A stretch of 64,000 nucleotides of DNA from Hyphomicrobium sp. (GCA_030148425.1 JASBTM010000017.1:372001-436000); one strand, 5' to 3'. Counted from the stretch's first letter, positions 50,939 to 60,534 are shown. The notes: generated from the sequence alone by a model not told the origin. Made by a program: numbers and translations.

Positions 50939-53560
50939 ATGATCAATCCAGACCGCACTACCGAACCTGCAGGACGGCGATTCAAAAATCCTTTTTGGAC
51001 ATCTCCTCTCGACGCCGCATTTCGCGAGCTTGAGAGCGGACCCGCAGGGCTTTCATCCGCCGAGGCAGCCGCGCGTCTTGGACGAGATGGGCCGAACGTC
51101 ATCAGCACAAGGTCTCGACAGAGCCTGTTCGGCAAGGCTCTGCGACGCGTCACCGAACCGCTGACCGCAATTCTGCTCCTGTCCGCGGCCATATCCGGAT
51201 CGGCCGGCGATTGGCAGAGCTTCGTCATTATCGTTCTGATCGTCGCGCTTTCGATCGTGCTCGATATCTATCAGGAAAATGAAGCCGAGACGGCGATCGA
51301 GGCGTTGAAGAAGTCCGTTGCGGTGACGGCGACAGTCTTCCGGGATGGACGGACAATTGAGTTGCCTGTCAAAGACCTCGTTCGCGGAGATGTCGTCCGA
51401 TTGCTTGCAGGCGACCTGGTGCCTGCGGATGGATTCGTCATTGCCAGCCATAACGCGCTGACGAATGAGGCAAGCCTCACGGGCGAGCCCTATCCGTGCG
51501 AAAAAAATACCGGCGAATGCACATCGTCCCTCATTGCGGAAGCGCGCAACGCGCTGTTCGCGGGCACGAGCGTGATCGCAGGCGAAGCGAAGATGCTGGT
51601 TGCCGAGACTGGAGCAGCGACGACATTCGGGGCGATCGCCGCATCTGTTCAAGCCAAGGGACCAATGACGGCATTCGAGCGTGGCGTTCATCGGCTAGGA
51701 ATGCTGATCCTCCGCCTCACCGCTTTTCTGGTTCTTTTCGTTCTGTTGACGCAGCTCGCCCGGCAAGGGCTTTCGCTTGAAAGCTTTATGTTCGCGGTTG
51801 CGCTCGCGGTCGGTCTGACGCCGGAACTTCTCCCGATGATCATGACAGTAACGCTCGCGCGCGGCGCAATCCGCATGGCGAAGCGTAAGGTCGTCGTCAA
51901 ACGGCTTTCCGCTATTCATGATCTCGGCGCGATGAATATCCTTTGCACCGACAAGACCGGCACATTGACAGAGGCGAAGATCGCTCTTGTCGAAAGCGCC
52001 GATGCCGAGGGACGGCAATGCGAACGCGTAGCGCGTCTCATCCGGCTGAATAGCCAATTCGCAAGTGGGACGCGGAGCAATCTCGACGACGCCGTACTTG
52101 CAGGAACCGCAGCGGTGGATTCCAACTGGAGACTTATCGACGATGCTCCGTTCGATTTCGAACGTCGACGCTCGTCGGTTCTGGTCGAGAACAATGGAGA
52201 GATTCAAATCATAACGAAAGGTGCGGCGGAAATGACGCTTGAGCGATGCACGCGCATCGAGCTCAGCGACGGAACCGCTGTTCCTTTAGACGCGAGCCGC
52301 AAAGAGGAGATAGCATCTCTTTTCGAGGCGAAAGGTCAGGAAGGCTTGCGTTTGCTCGGCGTCGCGCGGCGCACCATGGCTGCCGATTACGCGAAGATCA
52401 GCCCTGACGATGAAACGGGCATGACCTTTGTTGGGTTCTCTTCGTTCCTCGATCCGCCGAAGAGTTCAGCCACGGAAGCCGTGGCGAAGCTCATGAACGC
52501 CGGCATCGGCGTCAAAATCATTTCGGGAGACGCTGCGCCCGTCGTCTTGAACGTCGTCAAGATCCTACGCATCCCATCGCAGGGTTTGCTGACAGGGGAA
52601 GATGTCAACGCGCTTTCAGACGCCGCATTGACGGATAGGGTTTCGTCGGTGGACCTCTTCGTTCGCGTCTCCCCGGATCAGAAAGGGCGCATCGTTCGGG
52701 CACTGCGAAATCGCGGATACACGGTCGGTTTTCTGGGAGACGGCATCAACGACGCGACCGCTATTCATGCCGCAGATGTCGGCCTTTCCGTCGAAGGCGG
52801 AACTGATGTGGCTCGCGAGGCAGCGGACATTATTCTGCTGCAGCCGGATCTCAACGTCCTGGCTGACGGCGTCACCGAGGGACGGCGCACATATGCCAAC
52901 ATCATGAAATACGTGCGCATGGGCACAAGCTCGAACTTCGGCAACATGCTGTCGATGGCTCTCGCGTCTCTCATCCTGCCGTTTCTTCCACTTTTGCCGT
53001 TGCAAATTCTCGTCAACAACCTGCTCTACGATCTTTCTGAAATCGGCATCCCGTTCGACACCGCTGACGAGAAAGGGCTGTCGCGGCCCCAGGCTTGGGA
53101 CATCAGCTCGGTCCTGGGCTTCACATTGATCATGGGGCCGCTGTCGTCGATCTTTGATCTCGGCACGTTTTTCGTGCTGTCGTCGATTTTCAAAGTGGAC
53201 CCGGAAGTTTTCCGCACCGCTTGGTTTGTCGAGTCCATAACGACGCAAATCCTCGTCATCTTCGTCATCCGCACTGCGCGACCATTCTGGACGAGCCGGC
53301 CAAGCCCTGTGCTCGCGGCAAGCTCGCTCGGAGCGCTCGCGGTCGCGCTGCTCATATCGCTGACGCCTATCGGCTATGCGCTCGGATTCGCCCCGTTGCC
53401 GAGCAACATACTCATAGCGATAGCCGCAATCACGGTTGCCTATCTGGCCGTGGCGGAAGCTGTGAAGCCCTTTGCTTTGCGTTGGTCCCCGAAAGGTTTC
53501 CAATCTTTGGCCAAGGGCGAATATTGGAACGGTGTTTGGGGCTATCTGCGCTTCAAATGA
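50939..53560 (+). CDS. mgtA: Magnesium-type P-ATPase (P3B, MgtA-like)
   Basis: The 873-residue protein has the P-type ATPase order: N-terminal cytoplasmic segment, TM1-2, actuator domain with LTNEASLTGEPYPCEK, the phosphorylation motif CTDKTGTLTEAK (Asp338), hinge TVGFLGDGINDATAIHAADV and a ten-helix-type membrane part. MgtA-type features include NVISTRSRQSLFGKALRRV and NNLLYDLSEIGIPFD late in the sequence. It imports Mg2+ (or Ni2+/Co2+ in some members). The ATG at 50939 follows a GGGGCG stretch; a longer frame from 50882 is less likely. The next operon begins with a response regulator. Confidence 0.9.
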   Translation: MINPDRTTEPAGRRFKNPFWTSPLDAAFRELESGPAGLSSAEAAARLGRDGPNVISTRSRQSLFGKALRRVTEPLTAILLLSAAISGSAGDWQSFVIIVLIVALSIVLDIYQENEAETAIEALKKSVAVTATVFRDGRTIELPVKDLVRGDVVRLLAGDLVPADGFVIASHNALTNEASLTGEPYPCEKNTGECTSSLIAEARNALFAGTSVIAGEAKMLVAETGAATTFGAIAASVQAKGPMTAFERGVHRLGMLILRLTAFLVLFVLLTQLARQGLSLESFMFAVALAVGLTPELLPMIMTVTLARGAIRMAKRKVVVKRLSAIHDLGAMNILCTDKTGTLTEAKIALVESADAEGRQCERVARLIRLNSQFASGTRSNLDDAVLAGTAAVDSNWRLIDDAPFDFERRRSSVLVENNGEIQIITKGAAEMTLERCTRIELSDGTAVPLDASRKEEIASLFEAKGQEGLRLLGVARRTMAADYAKISPDDETGMTFVGFSSFLDPPKSSATEAVAKLMNAGIGVKIISGDAAPVVLNVVKILRIPSQGLLTGEDVNALSDAALTDRVSSVDLFVRVSPDQKGRIVRALRNRGYTVGFLGDGINDATAIHAADVGLSVEGGTDVAREAADIILLQPDLNVLADGVTEGRRTYANIMKYVRMGTSSNFGNMLSMALASLILPFLPLLPLQILVNNLLYDLSEIGIPFDTADEKGLSRPQAWDISSVLGFTLIMGPLSSIFDLGTFFVLSSIFKVDPEVFRTAWFVESITTQILVIFVIRTARPFWTSRPSPVLAASSLGALAVALLISLTPIGYALGFAPLPSNILIAIAAITVAYLAVAEAVKPFALRWSPKGFQSLAKGEYWNGVWGYLRFK

Positions 53561-53589
53561 CGGCGCATGCCGTTGCTTGGCAGTTGAGA

Positions 53590-53618
53590 CCGGTTCAGGT
53601 TGGTCGACGCCGGTTCAG
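53590..53618 (+). promoter_or_regulatory. CCGGTTCAG direct repeat, possible response-regulator site
   Basis: CCGGTTCAG occurs at 53590-53598 and 53610-53618, exactly 20 bp apart, about two helical turns. OmpR-type regulators bind tandem repeats on one DNA face, and such a regulator gene follows at 53774. Confidence 0.35.
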
Positions 53619-53773
53619 CATTCTGCACGACAGTTTGGCGCAGGGCCGCTGGTCGACACCGCAGCGCTTCAGCTTCTGAAAAATTTGTTATATCCCATTT
53701 CTACATGCAGCGGTTTCGACCTCTGCGCTCACGCGGCGCCGAGTGCTGCAAGGAAGGACGGCGGGGATCGGAA

Positions 53774-54493
53774 GTGACGACAGAAATTCTCGTTATCGAC
53801 GACGACCCCGAAATCAGACAGCTGCTCAGAACGTGCTTTGAGCGCGAGGGATACATCGTTACCGAAGCGAGCGATGCCTTGAGCGCGCGCGCTGCGCTTG
53901 CGAGGGGCGGTGTCAGCCTGGTGACACTCGACCTGACACTCGGGCGCGACGACGGCCTCAGCCTCGCCCGCGAAATCCGGGCGGACCGAGATGTTCCGAT
54001 CGTGATGGTGTCAGGCAAGGGTGACGCCGTCGACCGCATCGTAGGGCTTGAACTCGGAGCCGACGATTACATCTCGAAGCCATTCAATCTACGGGAAGTC
54101 CTTGCACGTGTCCGGGCGGTGCTGAGACGCCGCGAGGGAAGCGTGGGAACAGCAGGCAATTCTCAAGCCAAGCATGAGGCCTATCAGTTCGGCTCCTGGG
54201 TCCTCGACGTCACAAGCCGGGAGTTGAAGGACGCTTCCGGCGCGTCGCGTGAGCTGACGACCGGGGAGTTCAATCTTCTCGAAATTTTTGTGCGGCGGCC
54301 GCACCGCGTTCTTTCGCGTGACGAGATCATGGATCTCCTCAAAGGTCACGATTATTCGCCGCTTGATCGTTCGATCGACGCTTTGGTCAGCCGGCTGCGC
54401 AAGAAGATCGACGACGACGGCACGAAACCTGCGCAAATCAAGTCTGTGCGCGGAATCGGCTACATGCTGACAACCGACGTGCGGCGGACCTAG
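53774..54493 (+). CDS. OmpR-family response regulator
   Basis: The 239-residue protein has a receiver domain with DDD at residues 9-11, phosphoacceptor Asp53 in LVTLDLTLGRDDG, and a C-terminal winged HTH (TGEFNLLEIFVRRPHRVLSR, then DRSIDALVSRLRKKI and IKSVRGIGYML). The GTG at 53774 is preceded by GGGATCGGAA; an ATG at 53705 adds 23 unusual residues. The convergent hybrid kinase at 54508-56415 may be its partner. Target genes unknown, but the neighbours (MgtA, PAS kinase, storage genes) suggest a stress response. Confidence 0.88.
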   Translation: MTTEILVIDDDPEIRQLLRTCFEREGYIVTEASDALSARAALARGGVSLVTLDLTLGRDDGLSLAREIRADRDVPIVMVSGKGDAVDRIVGLELGADDYISKPFNLREVLARVRAVLRRREGSVGTAGNSQAKHEAYQFGSWVLDVTSRELKDASGASRELTTGEFNLLEIFVRRPHRVLSRDEIMDLLKGHDYSPLDRSIDALVSRLRKKIDDDGTKPAQIKSVRGIGYMLTTDVRRT

Positions 54494-54507
54494 GCGCTGC
54501 AAAAGTC

Positions 54508-56415
54508 CTAAGCAGTCTGACGTTCCAAAGCCTTGTGAACGATTTCTGCGAGGTCATTCTGGGTGTATGGCTTGCGCAGGATCGTCCAGGAATCTTCGTC
54601 GGTAGTTACCGTCCCGGCGATTTCCTCAGCGAACCCCGTCGTCAGAATGACCGGCAAGCTTGGCCGATTCTCAATGATCCATTTTCCGAGATCCAAGCCG
54701 GTGATGCCGCCGGGCATCATGATATCGCTGAAGACAAGCTCCACTTTCAAACCATTCTTCAGGACTTCCATCGCTTCCGCCCCGGTGACGCATTCGACAA
54801 CGCGATATCCGAGCCGTTCGAAGCGTTTCACCGTCAAAGTCCGCACGTCGCGATTGTCCTCGACGACGAGAACCGTCTCCCCTTTAGCTAGGCGCGTTTC
54901 GGGCGCCGCGGCAGCTTGTGCTTGTTTCGCGTCAATGCTGCGGGGGAGATAGAGATTTACGGTCGTGCCGGCGCCGGGTTCGCTGTAGATGGTGATGTTG
55001 CCCTGCGACTGCTTCACGAATCCGTAGATGGTGCTGAGACCGAGGCCCGTGCCGCGCCCGGGCGGCTTCGTCGTGAAGAACGGCTCGAAAACCCGGCTTA
55101 GCGTTTCTTTCGTCATGCCTACGCCGTTATCGGATACCGAAATTCTGACATACTCGCCTGCCGTCAGCGGTCCCTCAAAGCCGATCTCGCCTTCTTCGAG
55201 CGTGGCGTTCTCGGTGCGGATCGTCAACTTGCCACCATCCGGCATCGCGTCGCGGGCGTTGATCGCCAGATTTATCACGGCCGCCTCGACCTCCCCAGCA
55301 TCCACTCGGGCGAGCCAGAGTTCGGGAGCGAGATGCGTTCGAAGCTCGACTGTATCGCCGAGCGTTCGGCGCAAAAGCTCCGTCATGCCGCGAACCTGCT
55401 CGTTGAGATTGATAACGGCGGAGGCAAGCTGGCGGCGGCGCGCAAAGGTGAGCAGCCGGTTCGTCAACCGTGCGCCTGAATCGGCCGCACGGGCGGCGCG
55501 AGACAGCAGATCGTGATCCTGCTTGTTGGTTATCGTCTCTTCCAACAGCTCGAGATTGCCGGAGATGATGGTCAGGAGGTTGTTGAAGTCGTGAGCTATG
55601 CCGCCGCTAAGCTGGCCGATGGCCTCAAGCCGCTGCGATTTCAGCGCGGCTTCCTTCTGCCTCATCTCTTCCGTCATATCGCGAAACAGGCTCACGATCG
55701 CAATCCGCGAACCGTCTGCGCCCACGATATCGGCAACGTGCCCCTGCCCTGGAAATTCAATACCATCGCGACGACGAAGCGGAACGGCGATGGTTCGTCC
55801 CCCGACGCTATCGGTGTCGCCCGTTTCTAGCTTCTCGAGATCCTGCGGATTGGCAAAGAGCGTCGAAAGGTCGAGGACATCCTCGGTGGAATAGCCAAAC
55901 ATCCGCGTCGCGGCGGGGTTGACGAGAATAACTTCTCCATCGGGCGAGGAGATCACGAGCGCTTCCGGCACATGATCGAAGACGGCCTGGAACAACAGAG
56001 ATTGACGATCAATCTCGGCTTGCAGCCGGGCGCGCGCACTCAGATCATTGAGGATGCCGGAAAAGAAGCGCTGGCCAGCGACTTCGAACGTTCCGACGGA
56101 AAGGTGCAGCGGAAAGATCTCGCCATCCTTTCGCAGGCCCTTCACCTCACGGCCAATGCCGATGATGTGCTTTTCACCGGTCGTCAGATGCCGTTGCAGG
56201 TACGAATCGTGCTGGCCCTGATACGGTTCAGGCATCAGGATGTTGATCGGCTTACCGATCATTTCATCGGCCGTGTAGCCGAACATCTTTTCGGCCGCCG
56301 GGTTGGCGATTTGTATGCGGCCTGAGCTATCGATGGCCAAAATTGCGGCGACTGCCGATTCTAGGATCGCCTTCAGCATGGCCGACCTTGATATTGCGGA
56401 TTTTTCTGGGTCCAC
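54508..56415 (-). CDS. PAS-PAS hybrid sensor histidine kinase with receiver domain
   Basis: A 635-residue cytoplasmic kinase with two PAS domains (about 15-125 and 140-250; note IQIANPAAEKMFGYTADEMI and VILVNPAATRMFGYSTEDVL), a dimerisation domain with His275 in GGIAHDFNNLLTIISGNLEL, an ATPase domain (VSDNGVGMTKETLSRVFEPF, then GTGLGLSTIYGF) and a C-terminal receiver with Asp564 in FSDIMMPGG. No membrane segment, so it senses an internal signal, plausibly redox or oxygen by PAS. The family is FixL-like in architecture, but a heme-ligand His could not be assigned. Start at GTG 56415 or an ATG at 56379. Confidence 0.9.
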   Translation of the reverse strand: MDPEKSAISRSAMLKAILESAVAAILAIDSSGRIQIANPAAEKMFGYTADEMIGKPINILMPEPYQGQHDSYLQRHLTTGEKHIIGIGREVKGLRKDGEIFPLHLSVGTFEVAGQRFFSGILNDLSARARLQAEIDRQSLLFQAVFDHVPEALVISSPDGEVILVNPAATRMFGYSTEDVLDLSTLFANPQDLEKLETGDTDSVGGRTIAVPLRRRDGIEFPGQGHVADIVGADGSRIAIVSLFRDMTEEMRQKEAALKSQRLEAIGQLSGGIAHDFNNLLTIISGNLELLEETITNKQDHDLLSRAARAADSGARLTNRLLTFARRRQLASAVINLNEQVRGMTELLRRTLGDTVELRTHLAPELWLARVDAGEVEAAVINLAINARDAMPDGGKLTIRTENATLEEGEIGFEGPLTAGEYVRISVSDNGVGMTKETLSRVFEPFFTTKPPGRGTGLGLSTIYGFVKQSQGNITIYSEPGAGTTVNLYLPRSIDAKQAQAAAAPETRLAKGETVLVVEDNRDVRTLTVKRFERLGYRVVECVTGAEAMEVLKNGLKVELVFSDIMMPGGITGLDLGKWIIENRPSLPVILTTGFAEEIAGTVTTDEDSWTILRKPYTQNDLAEIVHKALERQTA

Positions 56416-56494
56416 CCTAACGCCTCAAAGCTCAGCAATCCAGATGCTGTGTCGCCTGCGGTGGTGATGATCTCTCCCGAGGCCCAAGCCTCAA

Positions 56495-56508
56495 CTGATT
56501 TCGATCAA
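56495..56508 (+). promoter_or_regulatory. FNR/FixK-like box CTGAT-N4-ATCAA
   Basis: CTGATTTCGATCAA lies 52 nt before the ATG at 56561 and 79 nt before the divergent kinase start. It differs from TTGAT-N4-ATCAA at one base. Confidence 0.6.
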
Positions 56509-56560
56509 AGCGTTTTCGTGACATTTATACGAAATCTAAGGCTTCCGAACGGGAGCCCTT

Positions 56561-57124
56561 ATGGTTACGGATCGAATCATAGCCGCGTGGACCGAGGACG
56601 CCGAACACCCGGCGGCGCGCTTCGCGGCCGATTGCGCCCTTCAACTCGACATCTGCCGGTCCCTCTTGGCGGTTGCGGACAGCCTGCCCGGTGCTTTGAA
56701 TGTCCAGGCTCTCGAAGTTCTTTCCAAGCTCGTGCCCGCTACTTGGGCTTCACATTTGACCCTACAGGGCGAAGCCATTTTGCCACTCATCGCCCGCCGG
56801 CAGGAGGGTGTGGAGAACTTCCAGAGCCGCTTCGCGCCGTTTGCTCGGCAGCACATTGAGATTTCCGGGATCAACGACGAGTTGGTCGAATGTTTCGCAA
56901 TGGTGGCGCGCGGGGAACCCATCGAGCAGGGGATGCTCAGCTATCTCATCCGTAACGCTGCCGAACGCAGGCGCGAACATATCGATTGGGAGCGCGTCTT
57001 GCTCGCCCCGCTGCTTCCCCAGACGTTAACGCCCGACGAACGGCGCGGGTACCTGAATTGGGCTTCGGCCAATCCGTGGCCCTACAGCGATTTCAGGAAG
57101 CTATCGCTTACCGACCTCAATTGA
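56561..57124 (+). CDS. Hemerythrin-like protein
   Basis: A 187-residue all-helical protein. Three segments fit the hemerythrin HHE pattern: SHLTLQGEAILPLIARRQEG (His65), RQHIEISGINDELVECF (His98) and RREHIDWERVLLAPLL (His140, Glu144). Such domains bind a di-iron centre and O2, NO or metal. Ligand spacing at the first site is not canonical, so iron binding needs proof. The box at 56495 suggests oxygen-linked control. The next gene follows after 62 nt. Confidence 0.65.
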   Translation: MVTDRIIAAWTEDAEHPAARFAADCALQLDICRSLLAVADSLPGALNVQALEVLSKLVPATWASHLTLQGEAILPLIARRQEGVENFQSRFAPFARQHIEISGINDELVECFAMVARGEPIEQGMLSYLIRNAAERRREHIDWERVLLAPLLPQTLTPDERRGYLNWASANPWPYSDFRKLSLTDLN

Positions 57125-57134
57125 TCGAGGTCAA
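57121..57134 (+). promoter_or_regulatory. FNR/FixK-like box TTGAT-N4-GTCAA
   Basis: TTGATCGAGGTCAA is a full match to TTGAY-N4-RTCAA and lies 52 nt before the GTG at 57187, overlapping the stop codon of the hemerythrin-like gene. Confidence 0.65.
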
Positions 57135-57186
57135 TTTACCTGTCTGCCCGTGCGCTCGATGATGATCCGCCACTCAAGGAGACGAC

Positions 57187-57636
57187 GTGAAACGAGCGCG
57201 GACATGGATTTTGATTGCTGATGGTAGCGGTGCCCGCATTCTGGAGGCTTTCGGAAGCGGCCACGGCTATCAAGAGCGCTCGGTTGGATCCGGACGGCAT
57301 TTGTCCACCACGGATGCGCTGACCGGGACGGCGCCCCCTCACCATGAGTCGACAATGCGCCGGAGCGCCGTGAAGGTGCTTGAAGCGTTGTTTGCCAGCC
57401 AGCTCAGCTCGATGCTTGCTGGTCATCTCCGCAACGATGCCTTTGACCGGCTCATTCTCATTGCACCGGCATCGATGCTGCACAAGCTTCGGAAGATGAT
57501 CACGCCAGAGGTGCGGGAAAAAGTTGTCGTCGAGATCGAGAGAGACTTAAGCAATATCCCGAACGATGAAATCCCGCATTACCTCGACGACATGGCCTCG
57601 ACCTTGGGGGCCTCGACCTCGGGACCCTCGATCTAG
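57187..57636 (+). CDS. Host-attachment-type protein (eRF1-domain-like)
   Basis: The 149-residue protein matches the Host_attach family first described for plant-attaching Alphaproteobacteria (KRARTWILIADGSGARILEA, then LLAGHLRNDAFDRLILIAPA and MITPEVREKVVVEIERDLS). The family has no proven function and is thought to be related to the eRF1/baeRF fold. AAGGAGACGAC precedes the GTG. Its stop codon shares two bases with the stop of the convergent synthetase gene. The FNR-like box suggests induction at low oxygen. Confidence 0.78.
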   Translation: MKRARTWILIADGSGARILEAFGSGHGYQERSVGSGRHLSTTDALTGTAPPHHESTMRRSAVKVLEALFASQLSSMLAGHLRNDAFDRLILIAPASMLHKLRKMITPEVREKVVVEIERDLSNIPNDEIPHYLDDMASTLGASTSGPSI

Positions 57637-60365
57637 GGGGCCGCTTTCTCTGGTTGCTTCGCGATCACGCTCCCAGGCTTCGCCGCTTCCGGAGCCGCCG
57701 GGTGCCAGATGACCTCGCGGATAGAAGGATCGCCTTCGACGGCGCGAGTTTGAAAGCCGAGTTCAGCAGCCATATCGAGCATCTGGGTATTGCTGGCGTT
57801 CACGAGCCCGCTGATCTTGTCGACGCCTTCATGTTGCGCGTAGCTCAAAAGCGCTGACATCAGCTGCCACCCGATGCCGTGGCCATGGAGATCGGAGCGA
57901 ACGATGATCCCGAATTCGCCGCTAGTCTGATCCGGGTCGAGCACAAGACGTGAGACGCCCAGCAGCTCTCCGCTTGCTTCCTCGATGGCGACGAACGCCA
58001 TTTCTCTTGCATAGTCGATCTGTGTGAGAGCAGCGAGAAACCCGTGCGGGAAGGTCTTTCTGCCGGTAAAAAAGCGCAAGCGAACGTCTTCTTCCGATAC
58101 CTCCGAAAAGAACTTCACGTAGCTCGGCTCATCCTCGGGTCGAACGGCGCGGATAACCACCTTACCGATCCCGTTGATCTCGACCTCACTATTCAAATGA
58201 GCGGGATAAGGACGAATGGCCATGGGTGCGCGAGGGACCAAGAGCTCGTCGGCGAGTTTCATTCGCGCGTCGATCGCGATGACGCCATCCTTGTCCACCA
58301 GCAACGGATTGATATCGAGTTCTCGAATCTCCGGATGGTCGATGATGAGGTCGCTGATGCGCACGAGCGTATCGGCGATCGCTTCCATATTCGCTGGGGC
58401 GTGGTCGCGATAGCCTTTAAGGAGCTTCGAAATTCTCGTTTCATCGATCATTTGGCGAGCGAGGTGCATATCGAGTGGTGGCAGCGCGAGCGCGCTATCG
58501 CGAAGGACCTCGACGGCGACGCCACCCGCTCCGAACAGCAGCATGGGACCGAAGGTTGCATCGACGCTCATGCCGACGATGGTCTCAAATGCGCCCGGAC
58601 GCTTGACCATGGGCTCGACCGTAAAGCCATCGATGCGTGCCGCGGGCAGCTTCGCCTTGATCTTTGCGAGCATCTCCATGGCGGCTTGTTCCGCGGCGGC
58701 TTCCGTTTCCAAATTCAAATGCACGCCTCCGACGTCGGACTTATGCGAAATATCGGGCGACGCAATCTTGATGACGCAGGCGTCGTTGCTTTTTAAAATG
58801 TCGGCCGCGGCCGCGCGAACTGCGGCAGGCGTGCTCGCCAGGACGGCCCTGTCCGTCGGAATACCGTAGGCCGCCAAAACCGACTTGGTTTCCATGGCGG
58901 ACGCGACCGATCTGCCATTTTGAAGAATTTTGCGGATCTCCCGACCCGCCGCCGCGACGTCGTAGCCATGCCCGCCGGAGGCGACGTGCGGCGTCCGCAT
59001 CAACTCATCCTGCGTCCGCGCGTGCTCTACGAGCTGCATGAAGCCGGTAATAGCGGCGGATGTCGATTCAAACGTCGGCAGTTTGCTCGCTTCGAAAAGC
59101 TCGCGCGCTTCGCGCACGGCGCCGTCGCCAAGCCAGCAGGTCATGACAGGCTTCACCGCGACGAGATCGCGATTGGCCGCGACAGTATCGACGACGGCTT
59201 TGCCTGCTGCGGTCGCGGAGACCGTTGCCGAAGGACAGTGAAGGACGAGAATGGCATCCGAGTCGTGATCCGCGAGCAGCGTCTGCAGCGCGTCGGCATA
59301 GCGCTTCGTTCCAGCATCGCCAATGATGTCGACCGGATTTCCGTGCGACCAGGTCGGCGGAAGCACGCGGTTTAATGCATCGACCGTTTCGGCTCCCAGC
59401 GTCGCTAACGTACCGTGGAAATCCTGCAGTTCGTCGGTGGCGAGAACGCCCGCGCCGCCGCCGTTGGTCAGGATGGTGAGCCGTTCGCCACGTAGCCTCG
59501 GCACACGAGACAGCGTTTCGGCGGCAGCGAAGAGCTCGTCGAGCGTCTTGACGCGCAAGAGGCCGGAACGACGGAACGCAGCATTGTACGCCGCGTCGGA
59601 ACCCGCGAGCGCGCCGGTGTGAGACATGGCTGCGTGGGCGCCCCCGGCATGGCGGCCCGTCTTTACGACGACGACCGGCTTCAAGCGCGCGGCGCGGCGA
59701 GCAGCCGAAATGAATTTTGGCGCATGCGTGACGGCTTCGACATACAGGAGAATGGCGCGGGTATGGGGATCTGTTGCGAGATAATCGAGCATGTCGCCGA
59801 GGTCGACATCGGCCATTTCGCCGAGGGAAACGACGTGGGAAAAGCCAAGTCCTCGCCCCGCGGCCCAGTCAATGACAGCGGTTACCAGTGCGCCGGATTG
59901 CGAAACGAATGCGATGTCTCCGGCGAGTGGCGCCCGATGCGCAAAACTCGCGTTGAGGCCGATGGTCGGGGCCATCAGGCCGATGCAGTTCGGTCCCAAG
60001 ATCCGCAGGCATTCGGGTTCCGCCGCCGCGAGCATGTCCTTCTTCAATTCGCCCATGCCGGCGGCGAGGGCAATGGCGGCTCTCGTCCCCTTGGCGCTGA
60101 GATCCCGAATGAGTTCGACGATGCTCCCTGGGGGCGTTGCCAGGACGGCAAGATCGGGAACTTCCGGCAATTGCGCGACCGACGCGTAGCACGGCCGGCC
60201 ACCTATCTCTTTATATTTCGGATTTACGAAACTGATGGGAACTTTGAAACCGCCTTCCAGAAGGTTCTTCATGACCGTCGCGCCGACGGAACCTTCTCTC
60301 GTGCTCGCCCCTATCAGAACAACGGATCGCGGCGCACAAAGGTAATTCAAATTGCGGACGGTCAT
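57633..60365 (-). CDS. Acyl-CoA synthetase (ADP-forming type) fused to GNAT acetyltransferase
   Basis: The 910-residue protein has the Pat/YfiQ layout: CoA-binding (RSVVLIGASTREGSVGATVM), succinyl-CoA-ligase-like and ATP-grasp domains (residues about 490-705; AYGIPTDRAVLASTPAAVRA and AGGVAVEVLRDSALALPPLD), and a GNAT domain (about 730-890) with FGIIVRSDLHGHGIGWQLMS. Such fusions acetylate proteins or lysine substrates and in some bacteria silence acyl-CoA synthetases. In other organisms the synthetase half is inactive; here a phosphohistidine could not be confirmed. The ATG at 60365 is favoured by AAGGA 9 nt upstream. Divergent from phaC. Confidence 0.88.
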   Translation of the reverse strand: MTVRNLNYLCAPRSVVLIGASTREGSVGATVMKNLLEGGFKVPISFVNPKYKEIGGRPCYASVAQLPEVPDLAVLATPPGSIVELIRDLSAKGTRAAIALAAGMGELKKDMLAAAEPECLRILGPNCIGLMAPTIGLNASFAHRAPLAGDIAFVSQSGALVTAVIDWAAGRGLGFSHVVSLGEMADVDLGDMLDYLATDPHTRAILLYVEAVTHAPKFISAARRAARLKPVVVVKTGRHAGGAHAAMSHTGALAGSDAAYNAAFRRSGLLRVKTLDELFAAAETLSRVPRLRGERLTILTNGGGAGVLATDELQDFHGTLATLGAETVDALNRVLPPTWSHGNPVDIIGDAGTKRYADALQTLLADHDSDAILVLHCPSATVSATAAGKAVVDTVAANRDLVAVKPVMTCWLGDGAVREARELFEASKLPTFESTSAAITGFMQLVEHARTQDELMRTPHVASGGHGYDVAAAGREIRKILQNGRSVASAMETKSVLAAYGIPTDRAVLASTPAAVRAAAADILKSNDACVIKIASPDISHKSDVGGVHLNLETEAAAEQAAMEMLAKIKAKLPAARIDGFTVEPMVKRPGAFETIVGMSVDATFGPMLLFGAGGVAVEVLRDSALALPPLDMHLARQMIDETRISKLLKGYRDHAPANMEAIADTLVRISDLIIDHPEIRELDINPLLVDKDGVIAIDARMKLADELLVPRAPMAIRPYPAHLNSEVEINGIGKVVIRAVRPEDEPSYVKFFSEVSEEDVRLRFFTGRKTFPHGFLAALTQIDYAREMAFVAIEEASGELLGVSRLVLDPDQTSGEFGIIVRSDLHGHGIGWQLMSALLSYAQHEGVDKISGLVNASNTQMLDMAAELGFQTRAVEGDPSIREVIWHPAAPEAAKPGSVIAKQPEKAAP

Positions 60366-60427
60366 GAATCCCATTCCTTAAGCAAGCATATTCCAAAGTC
60401 CTATAATTGACGGCGGCGATTCCTGTC

Positions 60428-60441
60428 CTGATCTGAGTCAA
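60428..60441. promoter_or_regulatory. FNR/FixK-like box between acs-GNAT and phaC
   Basis: CTGATCTGAGTCAA matches TTGAT-N4-GTCAA at 9 of 10 positions. It lies 93 nt before phaC (60535) and 62 nt before the divergent synthetase start (60365). Confidence 0.6.
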
Positions 60442-60534
60442 CAATTCTTGCATCGCCTTCGTTGCGCTGCGTCAAACTCATTACTCCCAGTCGGTGTATC
60501 AAGGCCGGGAAAACCTAGCGGAGAGGGCATCGTC

